This document shows, piece after piece, positions 18,406 to 28,540 of a stretch of 64,000 nt of DNA. The DNA is taken from NCBI GenBank assembly GCA_009731375.1, contig BJOX01000371.1:8460-72459 (forward strand), given 5' to 3'. Both the position numbers and the translations under genes were made by a program. The notes beneath the pieces were generated by a model that was not told where the DNA came from, did not search any database, and saw nothing but the letters and a program-made list of their open reading frames with translations. The first letter of the stretch is position 1; every line of letters begins with the position of its first letter. The DNA comes from Paulinella micropora (taxonomy: Eukaryota; Cercozoa; Imbricatea; Euglyphida).

Positions 18406-18617
18406 CTCTCTCTTGCCTGTTTTCCGGTTCATGTCCACACCAGAAGCGCTAGTGGGCATAGTAGCGTGTAACCATTCGAATTGATCGTAGGAAAACATAC
18501 GCACCTCCAACTCTTTGAACGTCTATCAATATATATATTTGTATGAGTATACGATTAGTATGGGTATTCGTACCAGCAGTTGTACCAGTAGTATTAGAAT
18601 CAGTATTACAAATGTTG
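18406..18617. other. Unique segment after gap
   Basis: About 200 bp, non-repetitive. The minus strand is open from 18510 into the gap (35 known residues, containing RMFSYDQFEW) with a mixed, protein-like composition, unlike the repeat frames. It is too short to call a gene and cannot be identified. Confidence 0.4.
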
Positions 18618-18663
18618 TAGTATTAGCAGCAGTGGTAGTAGTAGTAGCAGCAGCAGCAGTAGC

Positions 18664-18716
<53 letters not shown>

Positions 18717-18734
18717 CAGTAGTAGTAGCAGTAA

Positions 18735-18804
<70 letters not shown>

Positions 18805-18840
18805 TGTTGTTGTTGTTGTTGTAGTAGTAGCATGGTGTTA
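18618..18840. repeat. (TAG)n microsatellite
   Basis: TAG with CAG units and a short TTG run near 18804-18820. Confidence 0.95.
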
Positions 18841-18899
18841 GTATTAATGCTAGGAAAAGATAGATGGATAGATAGATAGTTAGATAAAAAGATAGATAA

Positions 18900-18930
<31 letters not shown>

Positions 18931-18945
18931 TATAGATAGATAGAT

Positions 18946-18976
<31 letters not shown>

Positions 18977-19006
18977 GTAGATAGATGAGCAGATATAGAT
19001 AGATAA

Positions 19007-19047
<41 letters not shown>

Positions 19048-19102
19048 CCCGGTGAGGTGTATGTTTATTGAACTGATGAGCCATCAGGGTAAAAAATAAT
19101 AG

Positions 19103-19140
<38 letters not shown>
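18841..19140. repeat. GATA tract with first copy of a TGGTGAGGTGTATG core
   Basis: GATA repeat, then a ~57-bp core (ACCCGGTGAGGTGTATG, later GAGCCATCAGGGT and AAAATAATAGAGA) near 19047-19103. The core recurs four more times at 19523-19872. Confidence 0.9.
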
Positions 19141-19144
<4 letters not shown>

Positions 19145-19460
19145 GATGTCGCAAAGGAATGTAGTCCTTGCAAAGGAACGCAGTTTCACATCAAAAAGTA
19201 ATTTGTGTACTGTGCATGTGTCCGGGATGGGAATCACGGGTAGACTGTGTTCTGGAAAAAAGAAGAGGAGGTAGGACGTTGAAGAAAAAGGCAATCTAGG
19301 AATGGAGAGTGGGGAGGATAAGGAAGAAGAGAAAGAAAAGGAAGCCGTTAGTCCAAGTGTTTTGAGCACCGTAAGCTTGCGCAAGCTACAATTATGACAT
19401 TGTATGAGGCCTAAACCCCCGAAGGGACCTAGCCCGGGCTATGCAACACTGGACGGCTAT
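19141..19460. other. Unique 320-bp segment
   Basis: Non-repetitive and purine-rich, splitting the core array. It holds a perfect 14-bp palindrome AGCTTGCGCAAGCT at 19374-19387 and a short direct repeat of CCTTGCAAAGGAA-like sequence near 19150-19180. No gene is recognised. Confidence 0.5.
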
Positions 19461-19572
19461 GGATAGATAGATAGATAGATAGATGGATAGATTGATAGAT
19501 AGATAGATAGATAGATAGATAGACCTGGTGAGGTGTATGTTTATTGAACTGATGAGCGGTAAAAAATAATGG

Positions 19573-19615
<43 letters not shown>

Positions 19616-19659
19616 CCTGGTGAGGTGAACTGGTTAGCCATCAGGGTGAAAAATAATAG

Positions 19660-19714
<55 letters not shown>

Positions 19715-19779
19715 CCTGGTGAGGTGTATGCTTATTGAACTGGTGAGCCATCAAGGTGAAAAATAATATAAATAGATAA

Positions 19780-19820
<41 letters not shown>

Positions 19821-19872
19821 CCTGGTGAGGTGTATGTTTGTTGAACTGGTGAGCCATCAGGGTGAAAAACAA
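19461..19872. repeat. GATA array with four copies of the TGGTGAGGTGTATG core
   Basis: Cores near 19523, 19614 (internally shortened), 19712 and 19818, each ending with AAAAATAATA or similar before the next GATA block. Confidence 0.92.
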
Positions 19873-20480
19873 TAGCCTCCATACTGCACCTTCAATGTAC
19901 ACATACATACATACATACATACATACATACATACATACATTATTTTAAAACAATAGCCTCCATACTGCACCTGCAAATGTACACATACATACATACATAC
20001 ATACATACATACATACATACATACATACATACATGCATGCATACATGCATGCATGCATGCATGCATGCATACATACATACATACATACATACATACATAG
20101 ATACATACATTACATACATACATACGTAAATACATACATACATACATACATACATTACATAGATATATTACATACATACATACATACATACATACATGCA
20201 TATATACATACATACATACATATGTACATACATACACCATATTATACCTGCGCGTTGTGTGGATAGAGATAGATAGATAAATAAATAGATAGATAGATAG
20301 ATACATACATACATACATACATACACCATATTATACCTGCGCGTTGTGTGGATAGAGATAGAACATACATACATACATACATACACACATACATACATAC
20401 ATACATACATACACACATACATACATACATACATACATACATACATACACCATATCATACCTGCGCGTTGTGTGGATAGA
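19873..20480. repeat. CATA array with two further core types
   Basis: ACAATAGCCTCCATACTGCA occurs twice (about 19869 and 19950). TACCTGCGCGTTGTGTGGAT occurs three times (about 20245, 20334 and 20459). Spacers are CATA with GCAT patches. The array changes its core midway, so two neighbouring arrays have amplified next to each other. Confidence 0.9.
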
Positions 20481-20905
20481 GATAGAAAATAGTTAAGAAA
20501 TACATACATACAAACATACATAGACACATAGACACACTGATATACAGATATAATATATATTAACTTTGACCTCAAGCGCTCCGATCTTAGCCAATTGTGT
20601 GTGTGTGTGTTTTGTTTTCGCTTGTGTACTAACATACATACTACATACTCTTACACACTATACATACTATACATACTATACATACTATACAAACTACTAC
20701 ATAAAATACATACTATTACATAATATTACATACTATACATACTATACATGAATGAGATACTATACATACTATACATACTATACATACTATACATACAATG
20801 TTTGAGAGAGAGCTCTTATCAAGGGTTATGAATTGCTTGCGCAGTAATGTATAAGCACTCATCAAGCGTTGTTGTAGTAGTGCGTTTGAAAGGCTTGTGC
20901 AGTAA
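20481..20905. repeat. (ACATACTAT)n tract and unique flanks
   Basis: A unique ~150-bp stretch, then a 9-bp repeat ACATACTAT (about 20640-20790), then ~110 bp of unique sequence in which CTTGCGCAGTAAT and CTTGTGCAGTAAT recur. Confidence 0.75.
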
Positions 20906-20907
20906 TA

Positions 20908-20938
<31 letters not shown>

Positions 20939-20992
20939 TGTATATATGTAATATAGTTTTGTCTTGCGGCATGAAAAAGGTTGCAGACGCCA

Positions 20993-21036
<44 letters not shown>

Positions 21037-21058
21037 TATTGACTGAGATGGCGGCGCA
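20906..21058. repeat. (GTAT)n tracts
   Basis: Two GTAT tracts separated by about 45 bp of unique sequence. Confidence 0.93.
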
Positions 21059-21330
21059 CGATTGTGATGATGATTTTGATTATGTTGATGACTATGATTA
21101 TGATAATGATTACGATTGTGATTATGATTATGATTGTGATAATGATTGTGATTGTAATTATGATTGTGATTGTGATTATGATTGTGATTACGATTATGAA
21201 TGATTATGATTATGATATGATTATGATTATGATAATGATTATGATTATGATTATGATTACAATTATGATTATGATTATGATTATGGCTGTGATTTATGAT
21301 AATGATAATAATTATGATTTTTGAGTGTGG
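21059..21330. repeat. (GATTAT)n/(GATTGT)n hexanucleotide array
   Basis: Period-6 repeat of GATTAT, GATTGT and GATAAT, open in two frames as Asp-Tyr and Met-Ile repeats only because of its composition. Confidence 0.95.
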
Positions 21331-21337
21331 TTGTGAT

Positions 21338-21342
21338 TATGA

Positions 21343-21408
<66 letters not shown>

Positions 21409-21415
21409 GCTTATG

Positions 21416-21474
<59 letters not shown>

Positions 21475-21498
21475 TACTACTACTACTACTACTACTAA

Positions 21499-21563
<65 letters not shown>

Positions 21564-21594
21564 TTATTATTATTATTATTACTACTACCACTAC

Positions 21595-21635
<41 letters not shown>

Positions 21636-21683
21636 GTATTATCAGTATTATTAGTATTATTAGTATTAGTATTATTATTATTA

Positions 21684-21753
<70 letters not shown>

Positions 21754-21800
21754 CATTATTGTTATTGTTAATGTTATTATTATTATTATTATTATTAATG
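21338..21800. repeat. (ATT)n/(ACT)n array
   Basis: ATT with an ACT block at about 21474-21562, then ATT again. Confidence 0.96.
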
Positions 21801-22245
21801 TTACTCTTCTTCTCCTTCTCCTCCTCCTCCTTCTTCTTCTCCTCCTTCTCCTTCTCCTTCTCCTTCTTCTTCTCCTTCTTCTCCCTCTTCTTCTCCTTCT
21901 TCTTTCTCCTTATTCTTCTTCTTCTCCTTCTTCTTCTCCTTCTTCTTCTCCTTCTTCTTCTCCTTCTTCTTCTCCTTCTTCTTCTCCTTCTCCTTCTTCT
22001 TCTTCTTCTTCTTCTTCTTCTTCTTCTTCTTCTTCTTCTTCTTCTTCTTCTTCTTCTTCTTCTTCTTCTTCTTCTTCTTCTTCTTCTTCTTCTTCTTCTC
22101 CTTCTCCTTCTCCTTCTTCTTCTTCTCCTTCTCCTTCTCCTTCTTCTTCTCCTTCTTCTCTTCTCCTTCTTCTCCTTCTTCTTCTCCTTCTTCTTCTCCT
22201 TCTTCTCCTTCTTCTTCTCCTTCTTCTTCTCCTTCTTCTTGTTCT
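21801..22245. repeat. 445-bp polypyrimidine (CTT/CTC) tract
   Basis: Almost wholly C and T on the + strand, built from TTC and TCC units in a nearly regular pattern. It is mirror-like and able to form triplex DNA. Confidence 0.95.
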
Positions 22246-22246
22246 T

Positions 22247-22292
<46 letters not shown>

Positions 22293-22294
22293 GT

Positions 22295-22562
22295 GGACAC
22301 CGTGATAGCCCAGTGGTCAAGTTCTACCATCTGGGCCCTGTCGCCAGTTCGATTCCCGTCGGTGCCACCAGTATTTTCATTGAACATACCGGTCTATTTC
22401 TGGACCAGTATTTTCATTGAACATACCGGCCCGTCTGGAAGTGTTGGAACTGCCCTTGCGGGGGTGTCATTAGAGCTTATCGTCAATTCTTCGTACTCCC
22501 CTCACGGGTGAGACGATGGAGGCGCATGTGCAGAAATGCATCAGCCATTGACAGAGAAGCAC
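22295..22562 (+). mobile_element. tRNA-derived SINE, copy 1
   Basis: The head is tRNA-like. GACACCG and CGGTGCC can pair as an acceptor stem with one mismatch, followed by ACCA. A-box-like TAGCCCAGTGG (22306-22316) and B-box-like AGTTCGATTCC (22346-22356) mark an RNA polymerase III promoter. The body holds two tandem copies of CCAGTATTTTCATTGAACAT, then GGAAGTGTTGGAACTGCC, the palindrome CTCACGGGTGAG and GGAGGCGCATGTGCAG. The element ends in an ATT tail that runs into a long ATT array. Four more copies and a fragment lie at 39505, 41366, 42134(-), 42872(-) and 41230. It needs a partner LINE for mobility; whether it is active is unknown. Confidence 0.92.
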
Positions 22563-22619
<57 letters not shown>

Positions 22620-22660
22620 TATTATTATTATTATTATTCTGATTGTTATTGTAATTACTA

Positions 22661-22727
<67 letters not shown>

Positions 22728-22742
22728 GTACTATTATTGTTG

Positions 22743-22798
<56 letters not shown>

Positions 22799-22799
22799 T

Positions 22800-22831
<32 letters not shown>

Positions 22832-22833
22832 GC

Positions 22834-22914
<81 letters not shown>

Positions 22915-22955
22915 CATCATCATCATCATCATCATCATCTTCATCATCATCTTTA
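22563..22955. repeat. (ATT)n/(ACT)n/(ATC)n array downstream of SINE
   Basis: ATT tail of the SINE merging into ACT, ATT and ATC blocks. A minus-strand frame of Ile or Asn runs is microsatellite. Confidence 0.95.
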
Positions 22956-23097
22956 TGTGCTATATATATCACCTCGCGCAGCATGTGTGACCCACGAAAA
23001 GCCGTGTGGGTTCCTAAACTGGTCTGCGTGCTTGTCTTTGTCCTTGTCCTTGCTGAGCTGCGACATCACATCATCACATCATTCATGCACTACTAGC

Positions 23098-23099
<2 letters not shown>
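22956..23099. other. Unique segment
   Basis: About 140 bp with short direct repeats (CTTGTCTTTGTCCTTGTCC). Nothing recognised. Confidence 0.5.
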
Positions 23100-24008
<909 letters not shown>

Positions 24009-24039
24009 TAGTATTATATGATATTCTTATCGCAGCTAA

Positions 24040-24198
24040 ATAAAAAAAGCCTTGTGTTTTCCGATTTGTATAATACGTTCTGCCTCCACTCTTATGTTGA
24101 AGCCATAGTTCGGGTCAAAACATAAACTTAACGCGGTTGTGATAGCGAACTCTGCATGATTATCGGGTTATTTTTCTCGTTTTTCCTGTTGGCTGCTA
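24040..24198 (+). repeat. Dispersed repeat family C, copy 2
   Basis: Shares TGTTTTCCGATTTGTATAAT, CCACTCTTATGTTG and TTAACGCGGTTGTGAT, and then TTATCGGGTTATTTTTCTCG, with the copy at 28269. It is a fuller copy than the one at 6501. It ends in an AAAT tract. Confidence 0.82.
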
Positions 24199-24201
24199 TA
24201 A

Positions 24202-24256
<55 letters not shown>

Positions 24257-24300
24257 ATTAAAAAAATTTATTATTAAAAAAAATTTTTAATAATTATAAT
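24199..24300. repeat. (AAAT)n and AT-rich segment
   Basis: AAAT repeat of about 60 bp, then ~40 bp of A/T sequence. Confidence 0.93.
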
Positions 24301-24397
24301 TAGGTCACCATCTAATTGCATTAATAGCTCTTGAGCTAACGATTTGTATGGATGATCAGAAGTTAAACTTAACTTCACTTAATCGAAGGCCTAGGCC

Positions 24398-24400
<3 letters not shown>
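24301..24400 (+). repeat. Dispersed repeat family D, copy 1
   Basis: About 100 bp that starts TAGGTCACCATCTA and ends GGCCTAGGCCTAG, running directly into TAG repeat. A second copy at 26891-26994 has the same start, the same end and the same TAG continuation. Confidence 0.88.
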
Positions 24401-24447
<47 letters not shown>

Positions 24448-24536
24448 ATAGTAGTAATAGTAGTAGTAGTAGTAGTGGTAGTAGTAGTAGTAGCAGTAGC
24501 AGTAATAGTAGTAGCAGTAGCAGTAATAGTAGTAGC

Positions 24537-24587
<51 letters not shown>

Positions 24588-24660
24588 TGTAGTAGTAGTA
24601 GTAGTAGTAGTAGAAATAACAGTTACCCTTTTAGCCTAGCCTAGTAGTAGTGTTAGTAGC

Positions 24661-24719
<59 letters not shown>

Positions 24720-24735
24720 CAGTAGTAGGAGTAAA
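24401..24735. repeat. (TAG)n tracts with family E junction
   Basis: Two TAG arrays separated by ~35 bp (24616-24648) reading AACAGTTACCCTTTTAGCC and AGCCTAGTAG. The same segment, AACAGTTACCCTT then TAGCCTAGCCTAG, precedes a TAG tract at about 28441-28468. Confidence 0.85.
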
Positions 24736-26138
24736 GCTATAGAACATAACCAATACCCGGATGCACTAAAAAAACTAAGTTATTGAAATATATAAAGCTA
24801 AAGATAGAACGCTGCCTGAGAACTACAGACCTATCTCGCTACTGCCGATTATCGCTAAGGTCTTTGACACTATACTCAACAAGCAACTGATGGCCCACCT
24901 TACCAGGTACGACATCCTCTCCCGAACTCAATATGCTTTCCGACCACACTCGAACACAACAATCACCACACACACCATCTTAAATCACATCCAAAACTCA
25001 AAGGCCCAGGACGGTATGTGCTTGCCCTGTTTATCGACCTATCGAAAGCTTATGACACCATCGATCATGAAACACTCATCGATAGACTACGAAATAATAT
25101 AAATTTTAGCGATAACACCACTACCTTTTTCAAATCATACCTCACAAAACGATACCAAACCGTATTTACCCAATATGCTCGTTCCTACCCACGCAAGATC
25201 ACACATGGGATCCCGCNNNNNNNNNNTCCGCAAGGTAGCACACTCTCAACAACGCTCTTCATTCTACATCAACGATATTATACTCTCACTAACACACGGG
25301 AAAGTCTTTGCATATGTAGATGACACCACACTCATCATTGCTGCTAAGAATAAAGAGCAACTCCAAGATCAAGCACAAACTGATACAAATAACCTTGTCC
25401 GTTACTTCCACAGACATAACCTAGTACCCAACCCCACCAAAACCACCTACACTATCTTCCACAAGCATGAACAGAAGGTGCAGCTCGACTTGACTTTCGA
25501 CGGCAAGAGCTCCAACAAGAACGAAAGGTAAAAGTATTAGATACAATCATCCAAAGCAACCTGTCCTTCCGTGAACATATACAATCTATTGTGTTCCGCG
25601 TTCAACCGTTTGTCCAAATGTTTCGCTATGTGAACAGCCTACTTCCCACCCATATCCTCCTCCAACTTTACTATGCACATGTATACCCCCTACTTATGTA
25701 TGGTATCTCTATATGGGGATCTGATGAATACAACACCATTATACATCCACTCATTATCATCCAAAAACGTATAGTCCGTCTGATCTGCCTCAAATCATGG
25801 AGAACACCTACCAAACCACTTTTTGCCAAACTACGCCTACTCAACATACTTAACATGTATATAGCGTATGCAAGGATGCACACTCCCTTATTTACCCAGC
25901 CTTCAAGGCTTTCCTACCCCTCCACTACAACAAAATCCAACCACTCACTGCAATACATAGGTACAATACTAGGCGCTCATCAAGGAAGCATATTTACAAC
26001 GACTCAACGACCAGCCAGTATAGCAGAGCAGCACAAGCGCAAATCAATAAGCTGCCGGAACGCCTGAGGAATATCACCTATAAAGCTGAATTCAAGAATG
26101 AACTCAAGCTATATCTCCTGGCTTTACAGCAATCTTGA
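24736..26138 (+). pseudogene. Non-LTR retrotransposon (LINE) reverse transcriptase, 5'-truncated and frameshifted
   Basis: Remnant of a LINE ORF2 C-terminal part. In order: ENYRPISLLP (near 24820), motif A FIDLSKAYDTIDH (25030-25068), HGIP and PQGS of motif B on either side of a 10-N gap (25217-25226), catalytic YVDD (25313-25324), then a thumb region with LLMYGISIWG near 25700 and a KLPERLRNI segment near 26050, ending at TGA 26136-26138. Reading requires about five frame changes, near 24785, 25015, 25265, 25505 and 25990, so no functional enzyme is made. No endonuclease domain is present: the element begins inside a TAG array, as expected for 5' truncation on insertion. The FxDLxxAYD, GIPQGS and YxDD set fits the Jockey/CR1/L2 group; the clade cannot be fixed by eye. 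A short 3' region passes into a CT tract. Confidence 0.93.
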
Positions 26139-26149
26139 CTCTCGCTCCA

Positions 26150-26365
<216 letters not shown>

Positions 26366-26588
26366 AACCTCCCCCCAATATCCTGGAAATTTCTTATACC
26401 AATCATGACCAATGGTTGGTGGGATAGCAATAGCTAGCATAGCTAATTGTTAGCGTTGTAGATACCAGGACTTTATTACCCCAATGAAAGAAACCCTATA
26501 CGGTTTGTCCACGTTTAATGCTTCTTAGTGGTCATTGGGATCTCTATCTTCCCCTTGTCCCTGCTCTTTTGTCCATATCTTAACCACC
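26366..26588. other. Unique segment
   Basis: About 220 bp of non-repetitive sequence after the LINE. It could be the LINE 3' UTR or older flank. No gene is seen. Confidence 0.5.
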
Positions 26589-26890
26589 TCTCTCTCTCTC
26601 TCTCTAACTTCATATATATATATTTGTATATTAAAAATATTTTCTATATATGTATATATATATAATATATATATATGTATATATATACATATATATACAT
26701 ATATACACACACATATATATGTGTATTTATATAACCTTTTCGTCATTTTATTTTACTTTATTTTTATTTTCTTATTTTTTATTTTTCTATTTTATTTCTA
26801 CTTTTACCTTAATACTTTCAATCTATTTTATTTTAATATTTTAATTTTTTTATAATTTAATTTTTTCATTATTCTTAATAATCTGAGAAG
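26589..26890. repeat. CT, TA and T-rich tract
   Basis: Short CT run, TA repeat (about 26610-26740), then ~150 bp of A/T-rich sequence of TTTTA-like units. Confidence 0.85.
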
Positions 26891-26991
26891 TAGGTCACCA
26901 TCTAGTTAAATCAATAGCTCTTAAGCTAACGATTTGTATGGATGACCAGAGGTTAATTTCTTAACTTCATTAAATCGCGAAGGCCTAGGCC

Positions 26992-26994
<3 letters not shown>
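26891..26994 (+). repeat. Dispersed repeat family D, copy 2
   Basis: Same boundaries as 24301-24400, with scattered substitutions and small indels. It again ends GGCCTAGGCCTAG and continues into TAG. Confidence 0.88.
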
Positions 26995-27060
<66 letters not shown>

Positions 27061-27130
27061 TCGTAGTAGTAGTAGTAGTAGTAAGTAGTGGTAGTAAGTA
27101 GTAGTACTAAGTAGTAGCAGTAGTAGTAAC
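26995..27130. repeat. (TAG)n tract
   Basis: TAG repeat with interruptions, following family D copy 2. Confidence 0.94.
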
Positions 27131-27942
27131 GAGAGGGAGAGGAGCGTGGCGTGGGAGACTCAGAGAAAGGGGACTGGGAGACATTCAGAAAAAGACAAAA
27201 AAAGCTACAGGTAAGGAGTTGAAGAAGGAGGTTTTGGATTGGATTGCCTGATGCTGTTTCTTAACTTTCTTCGACTGGTGCGAAGCACCCATACTTCGGT
27301 TGCTAAAAACTCTTCCAGATCTACGGGACCATGTACAGACATTAGAAATTTTACCCGGTGTCAACGGATTTTTGGTAAATCGGTTGGCGTATCGGGCCAA
27401 TCCAATATAAATGGCAGTTATGGAGCAGATTTTTGAAGCTGCGCCACGTCAGGTCAGTAGTACATCTTGGAAGGTCAGTACATCTTGGAAGAGTTCTACC
27501 GACCTTCCAAGATGTACATGTCTCAGTCTCACAAGCCGGAGTTGTATGGTGCCATTGCCGTGGCTCAAACTCCTACTGGAGTCCCAAAAGGACAGGCTGA
27601 TCATGACGACTATGTCAGTTTAAGCCTTTGACAAAGCCGGTTATGCTGTGTCAAACTTGTCGAAGGGCATTTTTGTACTTTACAGCCCTAAATATGATGG
27701 TAGGCGTTAGGTCTAGTAGGTTGCGTTGTGGCAACCGCAACCAAACATGCTTCAAGGTAAACTGTCAACATATATACTTTGAGTTATTGTTTGTTGTCTT
27801 TGCTTTGCTTTCTGTTGTCGTGTTGGCGTTTTTAATTTATTGTTGATGGCAAGCTCTTACGCACGTGCCTGTTCTTGTAACCTTTTGTTCTGAATCCAAT
27901 CCATAGTTGTCACTATGGAAGGCGTTACTAGGGAGCATGCAT
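27131..27942. other. Unique 810-bp segment, no gene recognised
   Basis: Mixed-composition sequence with short open stretches in several frames, none over about 70 codons and none recognised. A duplicated AGTACATCTTGGAAG lies at about 27461-27490, and CTTCCAAGATGTACAT near 27506 is inverted to it, so the strands can pair locally. It may hold fragments of an old element or gene. Confidence 0.4.
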
Positions 27943-27977
27943 ATGGAAAATCAACCACATTGTGGGTGATTTTCCAT
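27943..27977. repeat. Inverted repeat (11-bp stem extended inwards)
   Basis: ATGGAAAATCA (27943-27953) pairs perfectly with TGATTTTCCAT (27967-27977). After one mismatch, CCAC (27955-27958) pairs with GTGG (27962-27965) around an ATT loop. With a small bulge the stem extends outwards to AGCATG/CATGCT. It lies just before a TAG/CAG array. Confidence 0.85.
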
Positions 27978-27983
27978 GCTACC

Positions 27984-28205
<222 letters not shown>

Positions 28206-28268
28206 TTTCCCAATTGAAAAATTAGGGTTGCAGCTTTCCGGCAAAACAGTGGATCAGGATTACCTGGT

Positions 28269-28440
28269 TAAATAAAAAAAGCAGTGTTTTGCGATTTGTG
28301 TAATACTACGTGACGTTCTGCTCTCCACTCTTATGTTGTAATTCGTGTTAAAACATAAATTTAACGCGGTTATGATTGCAAACACTGCATCATTATCGGG
28401 TTATTTTTATCGTTTTTCCCGTTGGCTGAATAAGAAAAAA
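28269..28440 (+). repeat. Dispersed repeat family C, copy 3
   Basis: Matches 24040-24198 over TGTTTTGCGATTTGTGTAAT, CCACTCTTATGTTG, TTAACGCGGTTATGAT and TTATCGGGTTATTTTTATCG. It is followed by the family E AACAGTTACCCTT junction and TAG repeat. Confidence 0.82.
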
Positions 28441-28503
28441 ACAGTTACCCTTACTAGCCTAGCCTAGTAGCAGTAGTAGCAGTAGTAGTAGTAGGAGTAG
28501 TAG

Positions 28504-28538
<35 letters not shown>

Positions 28539-28540
28539 AG
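28441..28540. repeat. Family E junction and (TAG)n tract
   Basis: AACAGTTACCCTT, TAGCCTAGCCTAG, then TAG/CAG repeat. Confidence 0.85.

Noticed and set aside
22295-22370. Functional tRNA gene
   Set aside because: The stems are imperfect, the same head recurs five times with a common non-tRNA body and an ATT tail, so it is a SINE head.
21281-22420. Arg-, Asn- and Ile-rich 368-374 codon frames on both strands
   Set aside because: Overlap of CTT, ATT and ACT arrays; all frames open on both strands, typical of trinucleotide repeat.
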